Shown in pieces: positions 42,974-52,192 of a DNA stretch of 64,000 nt (position 1 is its first letter; every line of letters begins with the position of its first letter). The stretch is from Lelliottia sp. WAP21. Lineage in GTDB: Bacteria > Pseudomonadota > Gammaproteobacteria > Enterobacterales > Enterobacteriaceae. The DNA lies in the NCBI RefSeq assembly GCF_020532665.2, contig NZ_JAIWPG020000001.1, positions 248,001 to 312,000 on the forward strand. The letters run 5' to 3'. Position numbers and translations under genes: made by a program. Below the pieces are notes generated by a model, which had not been told where the DNA came from, did not search any database, and saw only the letters and a list, made by a program, of their open reading frames with translations.

Positions 42974-43741
42974 ATGTCCAAATTTGCTGCCTCCCTTGCC
43001 GTTGCCACCGTTTTGCTGTCTGCCAGTGCTATCGCAGAAACCGCTAAGCCGACCGTTGTCCTGGTTCATGGTGCCTTTGCCGACTCTTCTAGCTGGAATG
43101 GCGTTACCCAAATCCTGCAAAAGGACGGGTATAACGTCGTCGCTGCGGCGAATCCGCTGCGCAGTGTTTCGACTGATGCGGCTTACGTCTCTTCCGTGGT
43201 GAACAATATTAAGGGGCCGGTCGTCCTTGTCGGGCATTCCTATGGTGGCCAGGTCATTACGAACGCGGCGCGTGATACAAACAATGTGAAATCGCTGGTG
43301 TATGTCGCCGCATTTGCGCCGGATGCCGGTGAAGCGGCGGCTGATCTGGCGGGAAAATTCCCTGGCGGCACGCTTGGTCAGGCGCTCGCCGCACCGGTGA
43401 AGCTGGCTGATGGTAGCGTCGATCTCTCTATCGACCAGGCGAAGTTCCACCAGCAATTCGCACATGACGTTTCAGCGGACGAGGCGGCGCTGATGGCCGC
43501 AGGGCAAAGACCGATTACCGAAGCGGCTTTAACTGAAAAGTCAGGTGCGCCTGCCTGGAAAAAACTGCCCTCTTACTTCATTTACGGTGACGGCGACAAA
43601 AATATCCCCGCCCAGGGTTTGCGATTCATGGCTGAACGCGCGGGATCAAAACACACCGTCGTCATCAAGGGCGCATCCCATGTTGTGATGGTGTCTCATC
43701 CGCAGGACGTCGCCACACTTATTGAGGAAGCGACGAAGTAA
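42974..43741 (+). CDS. exported alpha/beta hydrolase
   Basis: I start at ATG 42974 (AGAGGA upstream), giving 255 residues with a signal peptide (1-21, ending SAIA|ET). VLVHGAFADSSSW (about 30-41) is the oxyanion region; nucleophile elbow GHSYGG with S89; acid in YGDGDKNIP (about 197-205); base in KGASHVVMVSHP (about 232-243). It resembles the periplasmic esterase/AB hydrolase group that occurs beside chloroperoxidase-like genes. It sits 75 bp after the first hydrolase gene, likely co-regulated by the OhrR-like protein. Confidence 0.82.
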   Translation: MSKFAASLAVATVLLSASAIAETAKPTVVLVHGAFADSSSWNGVTQILQKDGYNVVAAANPLRSVSTDAAYVSSVVNNIKGPVVLVGHSYGGQVITNAARDTNNVKSLVYVAAFAPDAGEAAADLAGKFPGGTLGQALAAPVKLADGSVDLSIDQAKFHQQFAHDVSADEAALMAAGQRPITEAALTEKSGAPAWKKLPSYFIYGDGDKNIPAQGLRFMAERAGSKHTVVIKGASHVVMVSHPQDVATLIEEATK

Positions 43742-43757
43742 AATCCCCCTTAAAATT

Positions 43758-43780
43758 GCTCCCTCTCCTGGAGAGGGAGC
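43758..43780 (+). terminator. stem-loop after the exported hydrolase
   Basis: GCTCCCTCTC-CTG-GAGAGGGAGC forms a 10-bp stem with a 3-base loop 16 bp after the stop. There is no U-tract, but stem strength suggests a transcript end. Confidence 0.5.
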
Positions 43781-43828
43781 AACGCTGCCTGCCTCCATTC
43801 AGAGGCAGATTAAACTCATGCGCATTGA

Positions 43829-43848
43829 TACTGTTTATGCATACAGGT
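43829..43848 (+). promoter_or_regulatory. LexA (SOS) box of the DinI/MsgA-like gene
   Basis: TACTGTTTATGCATACAGGT has CTG-N10-CAG with an AT-rich centre and ends 35 bp before the gene's start, in promoter position. Confidence 0.82.
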
Positions 43849-43883
43849 ACACTGTCATCCCCCCAGTTAAGAGGCAGTAAAGC

Positions 43884-44123
43884 ATGTTTGTGGAACTCGT
43901 TTATGACAAAAGGAATTTTGAGGGTTTGCCCGGCGCCAAAGAGATCATTCATCGCGAGTTGACTAAAAGAGTACATCGTATCTTTGCCGACGCAGAGGTT
44001 CGGGTTAAGCCGATGATGACGCTCCCTGCGATTAACACCGACGCCAGTAAACATGAGAAAGAGCAGATCAGCAGAGTGGTTCAGGAAATGTTTGAAGAAG
44101 CGGATATGTGGCTTGAAGGGTAG
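43884..44123 (+). CDS. msgA: DinI/MsgA-like SOS-inducible protein
   Basis: A 79-residue DinI-family protein (MFVELVYDKRN at the start, KRVHRIFADAEVRVKPM in the middle and FEEADMWL at the end), close to Salmonella MsgA as I recall it. DinI proteins bind RecA filaments and modulate LexA and UmuD cleavage; MsgA has been linked to survival in macrophages. The LexA box 35-55 bp upstream predicts SOS induction, linking it to the umuDC operon elsewhere in this window. The gene lies between the hydrolases and dcp. Confidence 0.83.
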   Translation: MFVELVYDKRNFEGLPGAKEIIHRELTKRVHRIFADAEVRVKPMMTLPAINTDASKHEKEQISRVVQEMFEEADMWLEG

Positions 44124-44286
44124 TCGTCATTCGCAGGCCTGAATACGCTGATTTTTCACCTGCTGAAATGTTTTGTCTAACATGCCATAGGCATTTCTGA
44201 GAGAGCGACGTGAAAAGTGGAGCCGTCTCCCCCTGCCAATTTCGCAGGATTCATTTTTGGGGGCGTTTTGGGGAAGAAAAAGTCCA

Positions 44287-44320
44287 TTAAAAAACCGGGC
44301 ATCACGCCCGGTTCTGTTTT
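44287..44320. terminator. bidirectional terminator of dcp
   Basis: AACCGGGC-ATCAC-GCCCGGTT (44293-44313) with A-run on the left and T-run on the right, so that each strand has a U-tract. It ends dcp on the minus strand. Confidence 0.85.
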
Positions 44321-44335
44321 TTGGCAAGCATAGCT

Positions 44336-46375
44336 CTACTCGCTCAATCCCCGATTCTCCAGCATCGGTTCAATCTGCGGATCGTGTCCACGCCAGTTAC
44401 GATAAAGTTCAGCTAAATCAGTGCTGTTCCCGCGCGACAAAATCGCCTCGCGGAATTTTTGCCCGTTCTCACGAGTTAATCCGCCCTGTTCGACAAACCA
44501 CTGATAGCCATCGTCCGCCAGCATTTGCGTCCACAGATAAGCGTAATACCCCGCCGCATAGCCGCCGCCGAAGATATGGGCGAAATAGCTGCTGCGATAG
44601 CGTGGCGGGACGGCAGACAGATCCAGCCCCTCTTTTTTAAGAGCCTCAGACTCAAACGTCTCGACGCTGGTCACACTGGTCTGAGCTGAAATCCCGTGCC
44701 AGTTCATGTCGAGAAGGGCTGCGCTGAGCAGCTCTGTCATGTCGTACCCTTTATTAAACTGCGTAGCGGCGAGCATTTTTTCGCGCAGCGCGTCCGGCAT
44801 GGGCTCGCCGGTCTGGTAATGTCGCGCATAATGTGCGAAGACCTGCGGATGACTGGCCCAGTGTTCGTTGATTTGCGAAGGAAATTCAACAAAATCACGC
44901 GGGGTATTGGTACCGGAAAGCGTTGCAAAACGCTGGTTGGCAAAGAGTCCGTGCAGGGTATGACCAAATTCATGGAACAACGTGATCACATCATCCCATG
45001 ACAGCAAGGCCGTCTGGCCACTGGCGGGTTTCTGGTAATTGCAGACGTTGTAGATCACCGGGCGTGATGCAAACTCATGCGACTGTTCGACAAAATTGCC
45101 CATCCACGCACCGCCGCCTTTTGAATCCCGGGCAAAGAAATCGCCGTAGAACAGCGCCATCCCTTCCCCGTTTTCATCAAAAATTTCCCAGACGCGCACA
45201 TCGGGGTGATAAACCGGGATATCGAACCGTTCGACAAAACGGAGGCCAAACAGCTGACTGGCCGCCCAGAATACGCCCTTCTCAAGGGTTGTGTTCAGCG
45301 CAAAATAGGGTTTGATCTGTGACTCGTCCAGCGCATATTTTCCCAGACGGACACGCTCGGCGTAGTAGGCCCAGTCCCATGCTTCGGCCTTAAATCCACC
45401 CTGCTCGTTGTCGATAACCGTCTGAATATCTGCCTGCTCGCTTTCTGCTCGCCTGCGTGCCGCCGGGACAATACCGCGCATAAAGTCCAGCGCGGCCTGA
45501 GGCGTTTTCGCCATTTGATCGGCTATGCTCCAGCTGGCGTAGCTGTCAAAACCCAGCAGTTGTGCCTGGCGGGCGCGAAGCGCTGCAAGTCGCAACACCA
45601 GCTTGCGCGTGTCGTTTTCATCGCCTTTTTGCGTGCGGTTCCAGCCTGCCCTGAAGAGATTTTCACGCGTCTGGCGATCCTGAAGCACGGCAAGCGCCGG
45701 TTGCTGTGTCGTATTAAGCAAAGGAATAAACCAGCGATCGGTTAAGCCTTTCTCGGCCGCCGCCTGCGCGGCAGTGGCAATCTCTTCTGCACTCATTCCC
45801 TCAAGCTGATGACGGTAATCCACCACCAGCCCGCCCGCTTTATCGGCGGCAAGCAGTCGCTGATTAAACTGACTGGTCAATGAGGCCGACTCGGTGTTAA
45901 GCGCCTTCAGTTCAGTTTTTTGTTCTTGCGGGAGTTGTGCGCCCGCCAGAACAAAGCGCTGATACATCTCCTCAACCAGGCGTCGGGATTCATCATCAAG
46001 GGCCGCCGGGTTCTCACGAACGCGTTCGACGCGGGCAAAAAGTGTTTCGTTCAGCCAGATTTCATTGGCCAGAGCAGCAAGTTCCGTGGAGAACGCTTCA
46101 TCCAGCTCCTGGAGATAATCGTTGGTATGCGCAGAGGTCATCGCAAAGAAGACGCTGCTCACGCGCGACAGCATCGCCCCGCTTTTCTCCAGGGCAAGAA
46201 CGGTATTCGTAAAATCAGGGGCGGCGGTGTCAGCAATAATGGCTGCGATATCGGCCCGCTTCTGGCGCAGGGCTTCGTCAAATGCCGGACGATAATGCGC
46301 GTCTTCAATAACATCAAAACGAGGGGCCTGATAAGGCAAATAACTGACTTCAAAAAAAGGGTTAGAAACCGACAT
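44336..46375 (-). CDS. dcp: peptidyl-dipeptidase Dcp
   Basis: A 679-residue M3-family zinc metallopeptidase. The HEFGH zinc motif lies near residue 467, followed by the downstream glutamate region; NVCNYQKP and EFPSQINEHW are typical Dcp/OpdA blocks. It has no signal peptide and removes C-terminal dipeptides from peptides, mainly in the cytoplasm. The length is that of E. coli Dcp. It is divergent from ydfG (about 155 bp), as in E. coli. Confidence 0.93.
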   Translation of the reverse strand: MSVSNPFFEVSYLPYQAPRFDVIEDAHYRPAFDEALRQKRADIAAIIADTAAPDFTNTVLALEKSGAMLSRVSSVFFAMTSAHTNDYLQELDEAFSTELAALANEIWLNETLFARVERVRENPAALDDESRRLVEEMYQRFVLAGAQLPQEQKTELKALNTESASLTSQFNQRLLAADKAGGLVVDYRHQLEGMSAEEIATAAQAAAEKGLTDRWFIPLLNTTQQPALAVLQDRQTRENLFRAGWNRTQKGDENDTRKLVLRLAALRARQAQLLGFDSYASWSIADQMAKTPQAALDFMRGIVPAARRRAESEQADIQTVIDNEQGGFKAEAWDWAYYAERVRLGKYALDESQIKPYFALNTTLEKGVFWAASQLFGLRFVERFDIPVYHPDVRVWEIFDENGEGMALFYGDFFARDSKGGGAWMGNFVEQSHEFASRPVIYNVCNYQKPASGQTALLSWDDVITLFHEFGHTLHGLFANQRFATLSGTNTPRDFVEFPSQINEHWASHPQVFAHYARHYQTGEPMPDALREKMLAATQFNKGYDMTELLSAALLDMNWHGISAQTSVTSVETFESEALKKEGLDLSAVPPRYRSSYFAHIFGGGYAAGYYAYLWTQMLADDGYQWFVEQGGLTRENGQKFREAILSRGNSTDLAELYRNWRGHDPQIEPMLENRGLSE

Positions 46376-46529
46376 TTTTTACTCCTGAGAACGGGTCATT
46401 CCCCCAGAGTAGGCCAGCACGCAACAGGCTGCAATAACTGGCGTGCAGGGCGTAACAAAAGTTGCCTTAACGCGGTGCGCCAGTGCGTGCTATGGTAGTA
46501 CAACACAAAAAGCGTTGAGGAACAGTGAG

Positions 46530-47276
46530 ATGATTATATTAGTGACTGGGGCAACGGCGGGTTTTGGTGAAAGCATCACGCGTCGCTTCGTCGCCAACGG
46601 GCACAAAGTGATTGCCACCGGCCGTCGTCAGGAGCGTTTGCAGGAGCTGAAAGACGAGCTGGGCGATAGCATTCTGACCGCACAGCTTGACGTGCGTAAT
46701 CGCGCCGCCATCGAAGAGATGATGGCAAACCTGCCCGCTGAATGGAAAGCGATCGACGTGCTGGTCAACAATGCCGGTCTGGCGTTAGGCCTGGAGCCTG
46801 CGCATAAAGCCAGCGTAGAAGACTGGGAAAACATGATCGACACCAACAACAAAGGCCTGGTGTATATGACCCGCGCCGTGTTGCCGGGTATGGTTGAGCG
46901 CAACCGGGGTCATGTGATTAACATTGGCTCGACAGCGGGCAGCTGGCCTTACGCGGGCGGCAACGTCTATGGCGCAACCAAAGCTTTTGTCCGTCAGTTC
47001 AGTCTGAATCTGCGTACCGATCTTCACGGCACCGCGATTCGCGTCACCGATATCGAGCCGGGTCTGGTCGGCGGAACCGAATTCTCAAACGTCCGCTTTA
47101 AAGGGGATGATGCGAAGGCGGGTAAAACGTACGAAAACACCGAAGCCCTGACCCCGGAAGATGTAACCGAGGCGGTGTGGTGGGTAGCGACCCTGCCTAA
47201 GCACGTTAACATTAACTCCCTCGAAATCATGCCAGTCAGCCAGAGTTTTGCAGGCTTAAGCGTGCATCGCGGCTGA
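46530..47276 (+). CDS. ydfG: NADP+-dependent 3-hydroxy acid/malonic semialdehyde dehydrogenase YdfG
   Basis: I start at ATG 46530 (GAGGAAC upstream), giving 248 residues, the length of E. coli YdfG. The loop TGATAGFG (6-13), NNAGLALG and catalytic Y/K in NVYGATKAF (about 149-157) mark a classical SDR. It oxidises serine, L-allo-threonine and 3-hydroxy acids and reduces malonic semialdehyde. Located between dcp and rspR in the standard enterobacterial order. Confidence 0.93.
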   Translation: MIILVTGATAGFGESITRRFVANGHKVIATGRRQERLQELKDELGDSILTAQLDVRNRAAIEEMMANLPAEWKAIDVLVNNAGLALGLEPAHKASVEDWENMIDTNNKGLVYMTRAVLPGMVERNRGHVINIGSTAGSWPYAGGNVYGATKAFVRQFSLNLRTDLHGTAIRVTDIEPGLVGGTEFSNVRFKGDDAKAGKTYENTEALTPEDVTEAVWWVATLPKHVNINSLEIMPVSQSFAGLSVHRG

Positions 47277-47366
47277 TATCTCCTGCCCGGCCTGCGGGTC
47301 GGGTATGGGATGCCAGGCAAAAGAATGGTAGTATTCAAGGGTTAACTCTCTGAGACATCACATGCC

Positions 47367-48053
47367 ATGGCCGTTGAATCGCAACTGAATCCCACCCAGC
47401 CCGTTAATCAACAAATCTACCGTATATTGCGCCGGGATATTGTGCATTGCCTGATCCCACCTGGAACGCCGCTTTCGGAAAAAGAGGTGTCGGTGCGTTT
47501 TGACGTTTCACGTCAGCCAGTGCGCGAAGCGTTTATTAAACTGGCTGAAAATGGCTTGATTCAGATCCGCCCGCAGCGCGGCAGCTACGTCAATAAAATT
47601 TCCCTGTCACAGGTGCGAAACGGCTGTTTCGTCCGCCAGGCCATCGAATGCGCCGTCGTCAGGCGTGCCGCCTCGCTGGTGGACGATCATCAGTGTTATT
47701 TGCTGGAGCAGAACCTTCATCAGCAACGTATTGCGATTGAACGCAAGCAGCTCAATGACTTTTTCCAGCTGGACGATGAGTTTCATCAGAAACTGGCGCT
47801 GATCGCCGATTGCCAACTGGCATGGGATACCATCGAAAATATTAAAGCGACAATTGACCGCGTTCGGTATATGAGCCTTGATCACGTTTCACCGCCGGAT
47901 ATGCTGCTGCGCCAGCATCATGATATTTTCGCCGCGCTGGAAAAACGCGATGGCGACGCGGTAGAAAAAGCGATGACGCTGCATTTACAGGAGATTGGCG
48001 AATCTGTGCAGTTAATTCGTCAGGAAAACAGCGAGTGGTTTTCCGAAGAGTAA
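47367..48053 (+). CDS. rspR: GntR-family repressor RspR
   Basis: A 228-residue FadR-subfamily GntR protein. The winged helix occupies residues about 12-80 ([29 protein letters not shown]), then an all-helical FCD ligand domain (about 90-220; [15 protein letters not shown]). Synteny (dcp-ydfG-rspR) and length match E. coli RspR (YdfH), which represses the rspAB operon. The target operon is found at 52.2-54.4 kb, with an inverted repeat upstream of rspA. Confidence 0.9.
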   Translation: MAVESQLNPTQPVNQQIYRILRRDIVHCLIPPGTPLSEKEVSVRFDVSRQPVREAFIKLAENGLIQIRPQRGSYVNKISLSQVRNGCFVRQAIECAVVRRAASLVDDHQCYLLEQNLHQQRIAIERKQLNDFFQLDDEFHQKLALIADCQLAWDTIENIKATIDRVRYMSLDHVSPPDMLLRQHHDIFAALEKRDGDAVEKAMTLHLQEIGESVQLIRQENSEWFSEE

Positions 48054-48059
48054 AACTTA

Positions 48060-48096
48060 CCGCATCCCGCTTAATTACCGGGATGCGGCTTTTATT
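48060..48096. terminator. terminator after rspR
   Basis: CCGCATCCCG/CGGGATGCGG (48060-48069 and 48079-48088) with a 9-base loop, followed by CTTTTATTT; strong and correctly placed between the convergent rspR and usp genes. Confidence 0.88.
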
Positions 48097-48528
48097 TCAA
48101 CGAACTACCAGCACCGGAATTTTGGCGTAGCGTAATACCGACTCGGCATTGGACCCTAACAGGTGCGTTGATAATCCTGGCGTTTTCGAACCAATGACAA
48201 TAACGTCATATTCCCCTTTATCACTCATGGCGATAATTTCATCGCGCACGTTGCCAAAATGAACCAGGGTGTCGATCTTCTCCGGTGGGAGGTCGAATAA
48301 CCGCTTCAGGTTATTCATTTTCTTTTCTGACTCTTCCACCATAAAGGCTTCAAACTTTTTAATATCTGCGTTAAAGCCGCGCAGCAAGGAACGGCTGCTG
48401 TTGGGAAGGATGTTAAACAGCGTAATGGTTGCGTTGTCGGCCTTCGCCAGAAACTCTGCGTGGCGCACTGCTTTGTCGCTCAAATCCATTTCGAACACAT
48501 CAACAGGCATCAATATCTTCTTATACAT
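48097..48528 (-). CDS. UspG-like universal stress protein
   Basis: A 143-residue UspA-domain protein. The opening MYKKILMPVDVFEMDLSDKA and the ATP-loop-type ending GSKTPGLSTHLLGSNAESVLRYAKIPVLVVR follow UspG/UspF-class proteins, which bind ATP and help during stationary-phase or anaerobic stress. The opening is closer to UspG than to UspF, though the central residues diverge, so I treat it as a paralogue. It is convergent with rspR and divergent from ydfZ. Confidence 0.86.
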   Translation of the reverse strand: MYKKILMPVDVFEMDLSDKAVRHAEFLAKADNATITLFNILPNSSRSLLRGFNADIKKFEAFMVEESEKKMNNLKRLFDLPPEKIDTLVHFGNVRDEIIAMSDKGEYDVIVIGSKTPGLSTHLLGSNAESVLRYAKIPVLVVR

Positions 48529-48699
48529 AAGCCCTACTCCTTTTAACGATATCCACGTCGTTTGTCTGGATTCAGAGTGACATGTATTAATGAAACGAAG
48601 CCTAAACGGTTACACAGTGTCATTATCAGCAAACGCAAATAATTGTCTGGTTTGTCAACCCAGGTCAATACGCCCCTGAAAGAAGAAAAAAGTGTGAGT

Positions 48700-48713
48700 T
48701 TGATCAAAAACAA
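48700..48713 (+). promoter_or_regulatory. FNR-like site upstream of ydfZ
   Basis: TTGAT-CAAA-AACAA agrees with the FNR consensus (TTGAT-N4-ATCAA) at 9 of 10 key bases. A TATAGT -10 element lies at 48740-48745, so the site would centre near -41, the class II position. E. coli ydfZ is reported to be FNR-activated. Confidence 0.6.
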
Positions 48714-48807
48714 AAAATGAAAAACGTAAAAGGCGTATTTATAGTTTCCCGTAGACGGCAGCACCTGTATTTAGCCGTAACGGGTAAGCTTGAGAGGAGA
48801 TATAACC

Positions 48808-49011
48808 ATGATGACCTATGACCGTAACCGAAATGCGATTACTACCGGCAGCCGCGTGATGATTAATGGCACCGGACACACCGGCGTGATTAAAGCCATT
48901 CATAGCGAAGGGCTGGATGCCGCGCAGATCCGTCGCAGCAAAACGGTAGAAGTGGAAGGGTGTGAAGGGAAATTTGAACCGATTGAACTGATTCGCCTCG
49001 GCATGCACTAA
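48808..49011 (+). CDS. ydfZ: YdfZ, selenium-binding/anaerobic small protein
   Basis: I start at ATG 48808 (AGGAG upstream), giving 67 residues. [16 protein letters not shown] and [22 protein letters not shown] match E. coli YdfZ almost throughout, including the single Cys (about residue 51) proposed to bind selenium. An FNR-like promoter element upstream fits anaerobic expression. Confidence 0.9.
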   Translation: MMTYDRNRNAITTGSRVMINGTGHTGVIKAIHSEGLDAAQIRRSKTVEVEGCEGKFEPIELIRLGMH

Positions 49012-49022
49012 GCATGCAACGT

Positions 49023-49046
49023 GATGCCGCCGTTTCCGGCGGCATC
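49023..49046. terminator. stem-loop between ydfZ and ydfI
   Basis: GATGCCGCCG-TTTC-CGGCGGCATC forms a 10-bp G/C stem 12 bp after the ydfZ stop and 8 bp before the ydfI end. There is no U-tract, but it separates convergent genes. Confidence 0.6.
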
Positions 49047-49053
49047 GACGGTA

Positions 49054-50517
49054 TTACCGTTGCGCCATATACTGTGCCACGGTCGCTTTCGCTCCCTTCT
49101 CCACTAATGTCTGATAGGCTTTCATCACCGCCTCAACAAAAACGGCATCCTGCGGCAACTCTTCGCCAAAAATGGCCTGAATTTGCAGCAGTGCTGTGAC
49201 GCGTTGTGCCCCTTCCTCACTGCCTTTAACTGCGTTCTGAATCACGGACAGTAAAGGATCGCAGACCTCAATCGGGTTGCCGCGCTCATCGACGCCGCCA
49301 ACATAGCGCATCCATCCGGCAATCCCCAGGGCCAGCAGCGGGAAGGCTTTTTGATGGACACGATGCCAGCGCACGGAATCCAGCATACGCTGCGGGAGTT
49401 TTTGACTGCCATCCATGGCAATTTGCCAGGTCCGGTGCTGCAACGCAGGGTTGCTATAGCGCGCGATCAGCTGGTCAGCATAACCGGCAAGATTCACCCC
49501 TTTTACCTTCAGCGTCGGAGCCTGTTCATCCAGCATCAGAGCATGTGCGGCATGACGGTAGTTTTCATCTTCCATACAGTCGTTAATGTGGGCATAGCCT
49601 GCCAGATAGCCCAGGTAGGCCAGGAAAGAGTGGCTCCCGTTGAGCATACGCAGCTTCATCTCTTCAAAGGGCACGACATCTTTTACCAGCTCTGCGCCTG
49701 CTTTTTCCCATTCGGGGCGACCGGCGACAAAATGATCTTCAATGACCCACTGGCGGAACGGCTCGCACGCCACGCCCGCCGGATCGCGAACGCCGGTAAT
49801 ACGTTCAATTTTGTCCAGCGTATCAGGCGTTACGGCGGGAACAATACGATCGACCATGGTGGACGGGAAGGTAACGTGAGCATCAATCCACTCGGCCAGC
49901 TCACGGTCTACAGCGGCGGCATACGCGCGCGTTACGTTGCGCATCACATGACCGTTTTCCGGCATGTTGTCACAGGACATAACGCTAAAGGCGGGCAGAC
50001 CTGCAGCTTTGCGGCGGGCCAACGCTTCAACCACCACACCCGGAGCGGATTTCGGCTGATGCGGGTTTTGCAGATCGGCGGCAATCAGCGGATGATCGAG
50101 CATAAGCTGCCCGGTCGCCGGCGCATGGCAATAGCCTTTTTCGGTAATGGTCAGGGAAACAATCGCTACCTGCGGCTCGCACAGTGCTGAGAGCACCGTT
50201 TCCAGACCATCAACCTGCGCATGCAGCGCGTTTTTCACCACCCCTACCACGCGGGCGGTCCAGGCATCGGCAGACATCTCCGCCACGGAGTAGAGATTAT
50301 CTTGTGCCTTAAGATCGGCGATCTGTTGCTCGCCGCCAATCAGGTTAACTTCGCAGTAACCCCAGTCGCTACCGTGTTCCGCCGCCAGAATATCGGAATA
50401 GACCGCCTGATGTGCCCGATGGAAGGCGCCAAAGCCAAGATGGACCATTCGCGCTTTCAGGGTGTTGCGATCGTACTGAGGAAGCGTGGCTTTCGCCTGT
50501 AATAACCGGTTTTCCAT
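49054..50517 (-). CDS. ydfI: mannitol-dehydrogenase-family hexonate oxidoreductase YdfI
   Basis: A 487-residue protein of the polyol-specific long-chain dehydrogenase family (UxuB/UxaB/MtlD). The N-terminal Rossmann loop is [21 protein letters not shown] and the catalytic-lysine region [16 protein letters not shown] are conserved. It matches E. coli YdfI closely from memory; enzymes of this group oxidise D-mannonate, altronate or related sugar acids using NAD. Together with the dehydratase RspA it may form a small sugar-acid pathway with rspB and the transporter ydfJ. Confidence 0.88.
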   Translation of the reverse strand: MENRLLQAKATLPQYDRNTLKARMVHLGFGAFHRAHQAVYSDILAAEHGSDWGYCEVNLIGGEQQIADLKAQDNLYSVAEMSADAWTARVVGVVKNALHAQVDGLETVLSALCEPQVAIVSLTITEKGYCHAPATGQLMLDHPLIAADLQNPHQPKSAPGVVVEALARRKAAGLPAFSVMSCDNMPENGHVMRNVTRAYAAAVDRELAEWIDAHVTFPSTMVDRIVPAVTPDTLDKIERITGVRDPAGVACEPFRQWVIEDHFVAGRPEWEKAGAELVKDVVPFEEMKLRMLNGSHSFLAYLGYLAGYAHINDCMEDENYRHAAHALMLDEQAPTLKVKGVNLAGYADQLIARYSNPALQHRTWQIAMDGSQKLPQRMLDSVRWHRVHQKAFPLLALGIAGWMRYVGGVDERGNPIEVCDPLLSVIQNAVKGSEEGAQRVTALLQIQAIFGEELPQDAVFVEAVMKAYQTLVEKGAKATVAQYMAQR

Positions 50518-50739
50518 GATTGTGACTCGTTAGGTAAATGCTGTGATTCACTGCCGCCCTGACGGACGGCAGCGCCTGCTGACTAAACCAACTAGAATGG
50601 CAGTTGAGGTAAAAAAATAACTGCCATTAACCATACTCATACTCAACGTTCAGATATTGATTTACATTAACTTTTGTTCATGTGGTGTGACATGAATTCA
50701 AAGCTGTGTGACAAGTATCTAATGTTGTAAACCAAAATC

Positions 50740-52119
50740 CTATCGATGCGTGTTCAACGCACCGTACGTCATCGACTCCTTGCCGGGTGCCTCCGCAGCG
50801 TCCTCCGCGAGGCTCAGGTCGCGATCGCGCACTTCGGGCATCAAAATCGCTGCGAGGAGACCGATCAGTGAATAAACGACCAGCATCGCCACAATCGGCC
50901 ACCAGGAACCGGTCATATTGCAGAAAATCCCCGCCAGCACCGGGCCAAACCCCACCGCAACCAGCCCACCGGCCTCTTTAGAAATCGCCATTCTCGTAAA
51001 GCGATTACGTGAACCAAACATCTCGGCCATCGTGATGTTTTCCAGCGCGAACAGGCCCAGTACCGCGAAGTTGTGTATCACAATGATCGACATCATGATG
51101 ACCCCTGGGCTGTAGCTTTTATCGACGATAATCGACAACATCGGCCAGGCCAGAATAATGGCGGAAATATTAAGGATAATGTACGGCACACGGCGCCCCA
51201 CCTTATCGGACAACCACCCCAGTAGCGGAATCGAGATAAACCCGAGAATGGAACTGATCATCAACGCGTCGGTCGGAATGCTTTTATCAAACAGCAGCGT
51301 TTGCACCAGATAACCGGCGAGGAAGGTCTGAATCAGCCCTGAGTTGCCTGCCTGACCAAAACGCAGCCCGGTGGCGAGCCAGAAGGATTTGCTTTTGAAC
51401 ATTGCCCCCAAAGAGGTTTCCTGCGCGTCAGCTACCGCATCGGTTTGCGTATCGTTCACCTTCTCAAAGACGGGGCTTTCTTTCAGGTTCATACGCAGCC
51501 AGATGGCAAATATCATGACCACTACACTGGCGAGGAAAGGAATGCGCCATCCCCAGGCAACCAGCTCTTCGCGGTCCAGCGCAAAGAACATTACCGCCCA
51601 GATCGCCGTGGCGCTCAGAGTACCGCAGTTGGTGCCCATCGCCACCAGCGAGGAGATAATGCCGCGTTTGCCCTTTGGCGCGTATTCCGCCAGCATGGTG
51701 CCTGCGCCAGAGATCTCTGCCCCTGCGCCCAGCCCCTGGATGATACGCAGCGTGACCAGCAGTACCGGTGCAAAAATGCCGATCTGCGCGTAAGTGGGTA
51801 AGACCCCGATGAGCGTTGTACAGATCCCCATCATAGTAATGGTAATAAACAGCACTTTCTTACGGCCAATGCGGTCACCCATTCGGCCAAAAATAAAGGC
51901 CCCCACGATGCGGGCGATGTATCCAGCGCCGTAGGTTCCCATTGCCAGGATCAAGGCCATCGCGGCGGACTGTTCGGGGAAGAAGATTTCATGGAACACC
52001 AGCGCCGCACCCAGCGAATAGAGCTGGAAATCCATAAACTCCAGTGCGGTACCAAGCCAGCCGGAAACGGCGGCTTTCACCAGATCGGTCGTCGTTCTTT
52101 GAGGTTGTACTTGCGTCAT
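50740..52119 (-). CDS. ydfJ: MFS metabolite:H+ symporter YdfJ
   Basis: A 459-residue, 12-helix inner-membrane protein of the metabolite:H+ symporter group (ShiA/KgtP/ProP-like). GRMGDRIGRKKVLF in the loop 2-3 (about 78-91) and a second copy DKVGRR near residue 290. In E. coli YdfJ neighbours ydfI and rspB as here. The substrate is unknown but is presumably the sugar acid handled by RspA/YdfI. The ydfJ gene of E. coli K-12 is commonly annotated as damaged; this copy is intact. Confidence 0.87.
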   Translation of the reverse strand: MTQVQPQRTTTDLVKAAVSGWLGTALEFMDFQLYSLGAALVFHEIFFPEQSAAMALILAMGTYGAGYIARIVGAFIFGRMGDRIGRKKVLFITITMMGICTTLIGVLPTYAQIGIFAPVLLVTLRIIQGLGAGAEISGAGTMLAEYAPKGKRGIISSLVAMGTNCGTLSATAIWAVMFFALDREELVAWGWRIPFLASVVVMIFAIWLRMNLKESPVFEKVNDTQTDAVADAQETSLGAMFKSKSFWLATGLRFGQAGNSGLIQTFLAGYLVQTLLFDKSIPTDALMISSILGFISIPLLGWLSDKVGRRVPYIILNISAIILAWPMLSIIVDKSYSPGVIMMSIIVIHNFAVLGLFALENITMAEMFGSRNRFTRMAISKEAGGLVAVGFGPVLAGIFCNMTGSWWPIVAMLVVYSLIGLLAAILMPEVRDRDLSLAEDAAEAPGKESMTYGALNTHR

Positions 52120-52192
52120 AATGGCTATCTCTAAAAGGTAAGATGCGTACCACTCAGAGCCTGTCGTTGCAGGCTCTTAACCGCGTCAGTTG

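Noticed and set aside
44127..44327. 66-codon minus-strand frame between the DinI-like gene and dcp
   Set aside because: It crosses the dcp terminator, has no ribosome binding site and no recognisable family.
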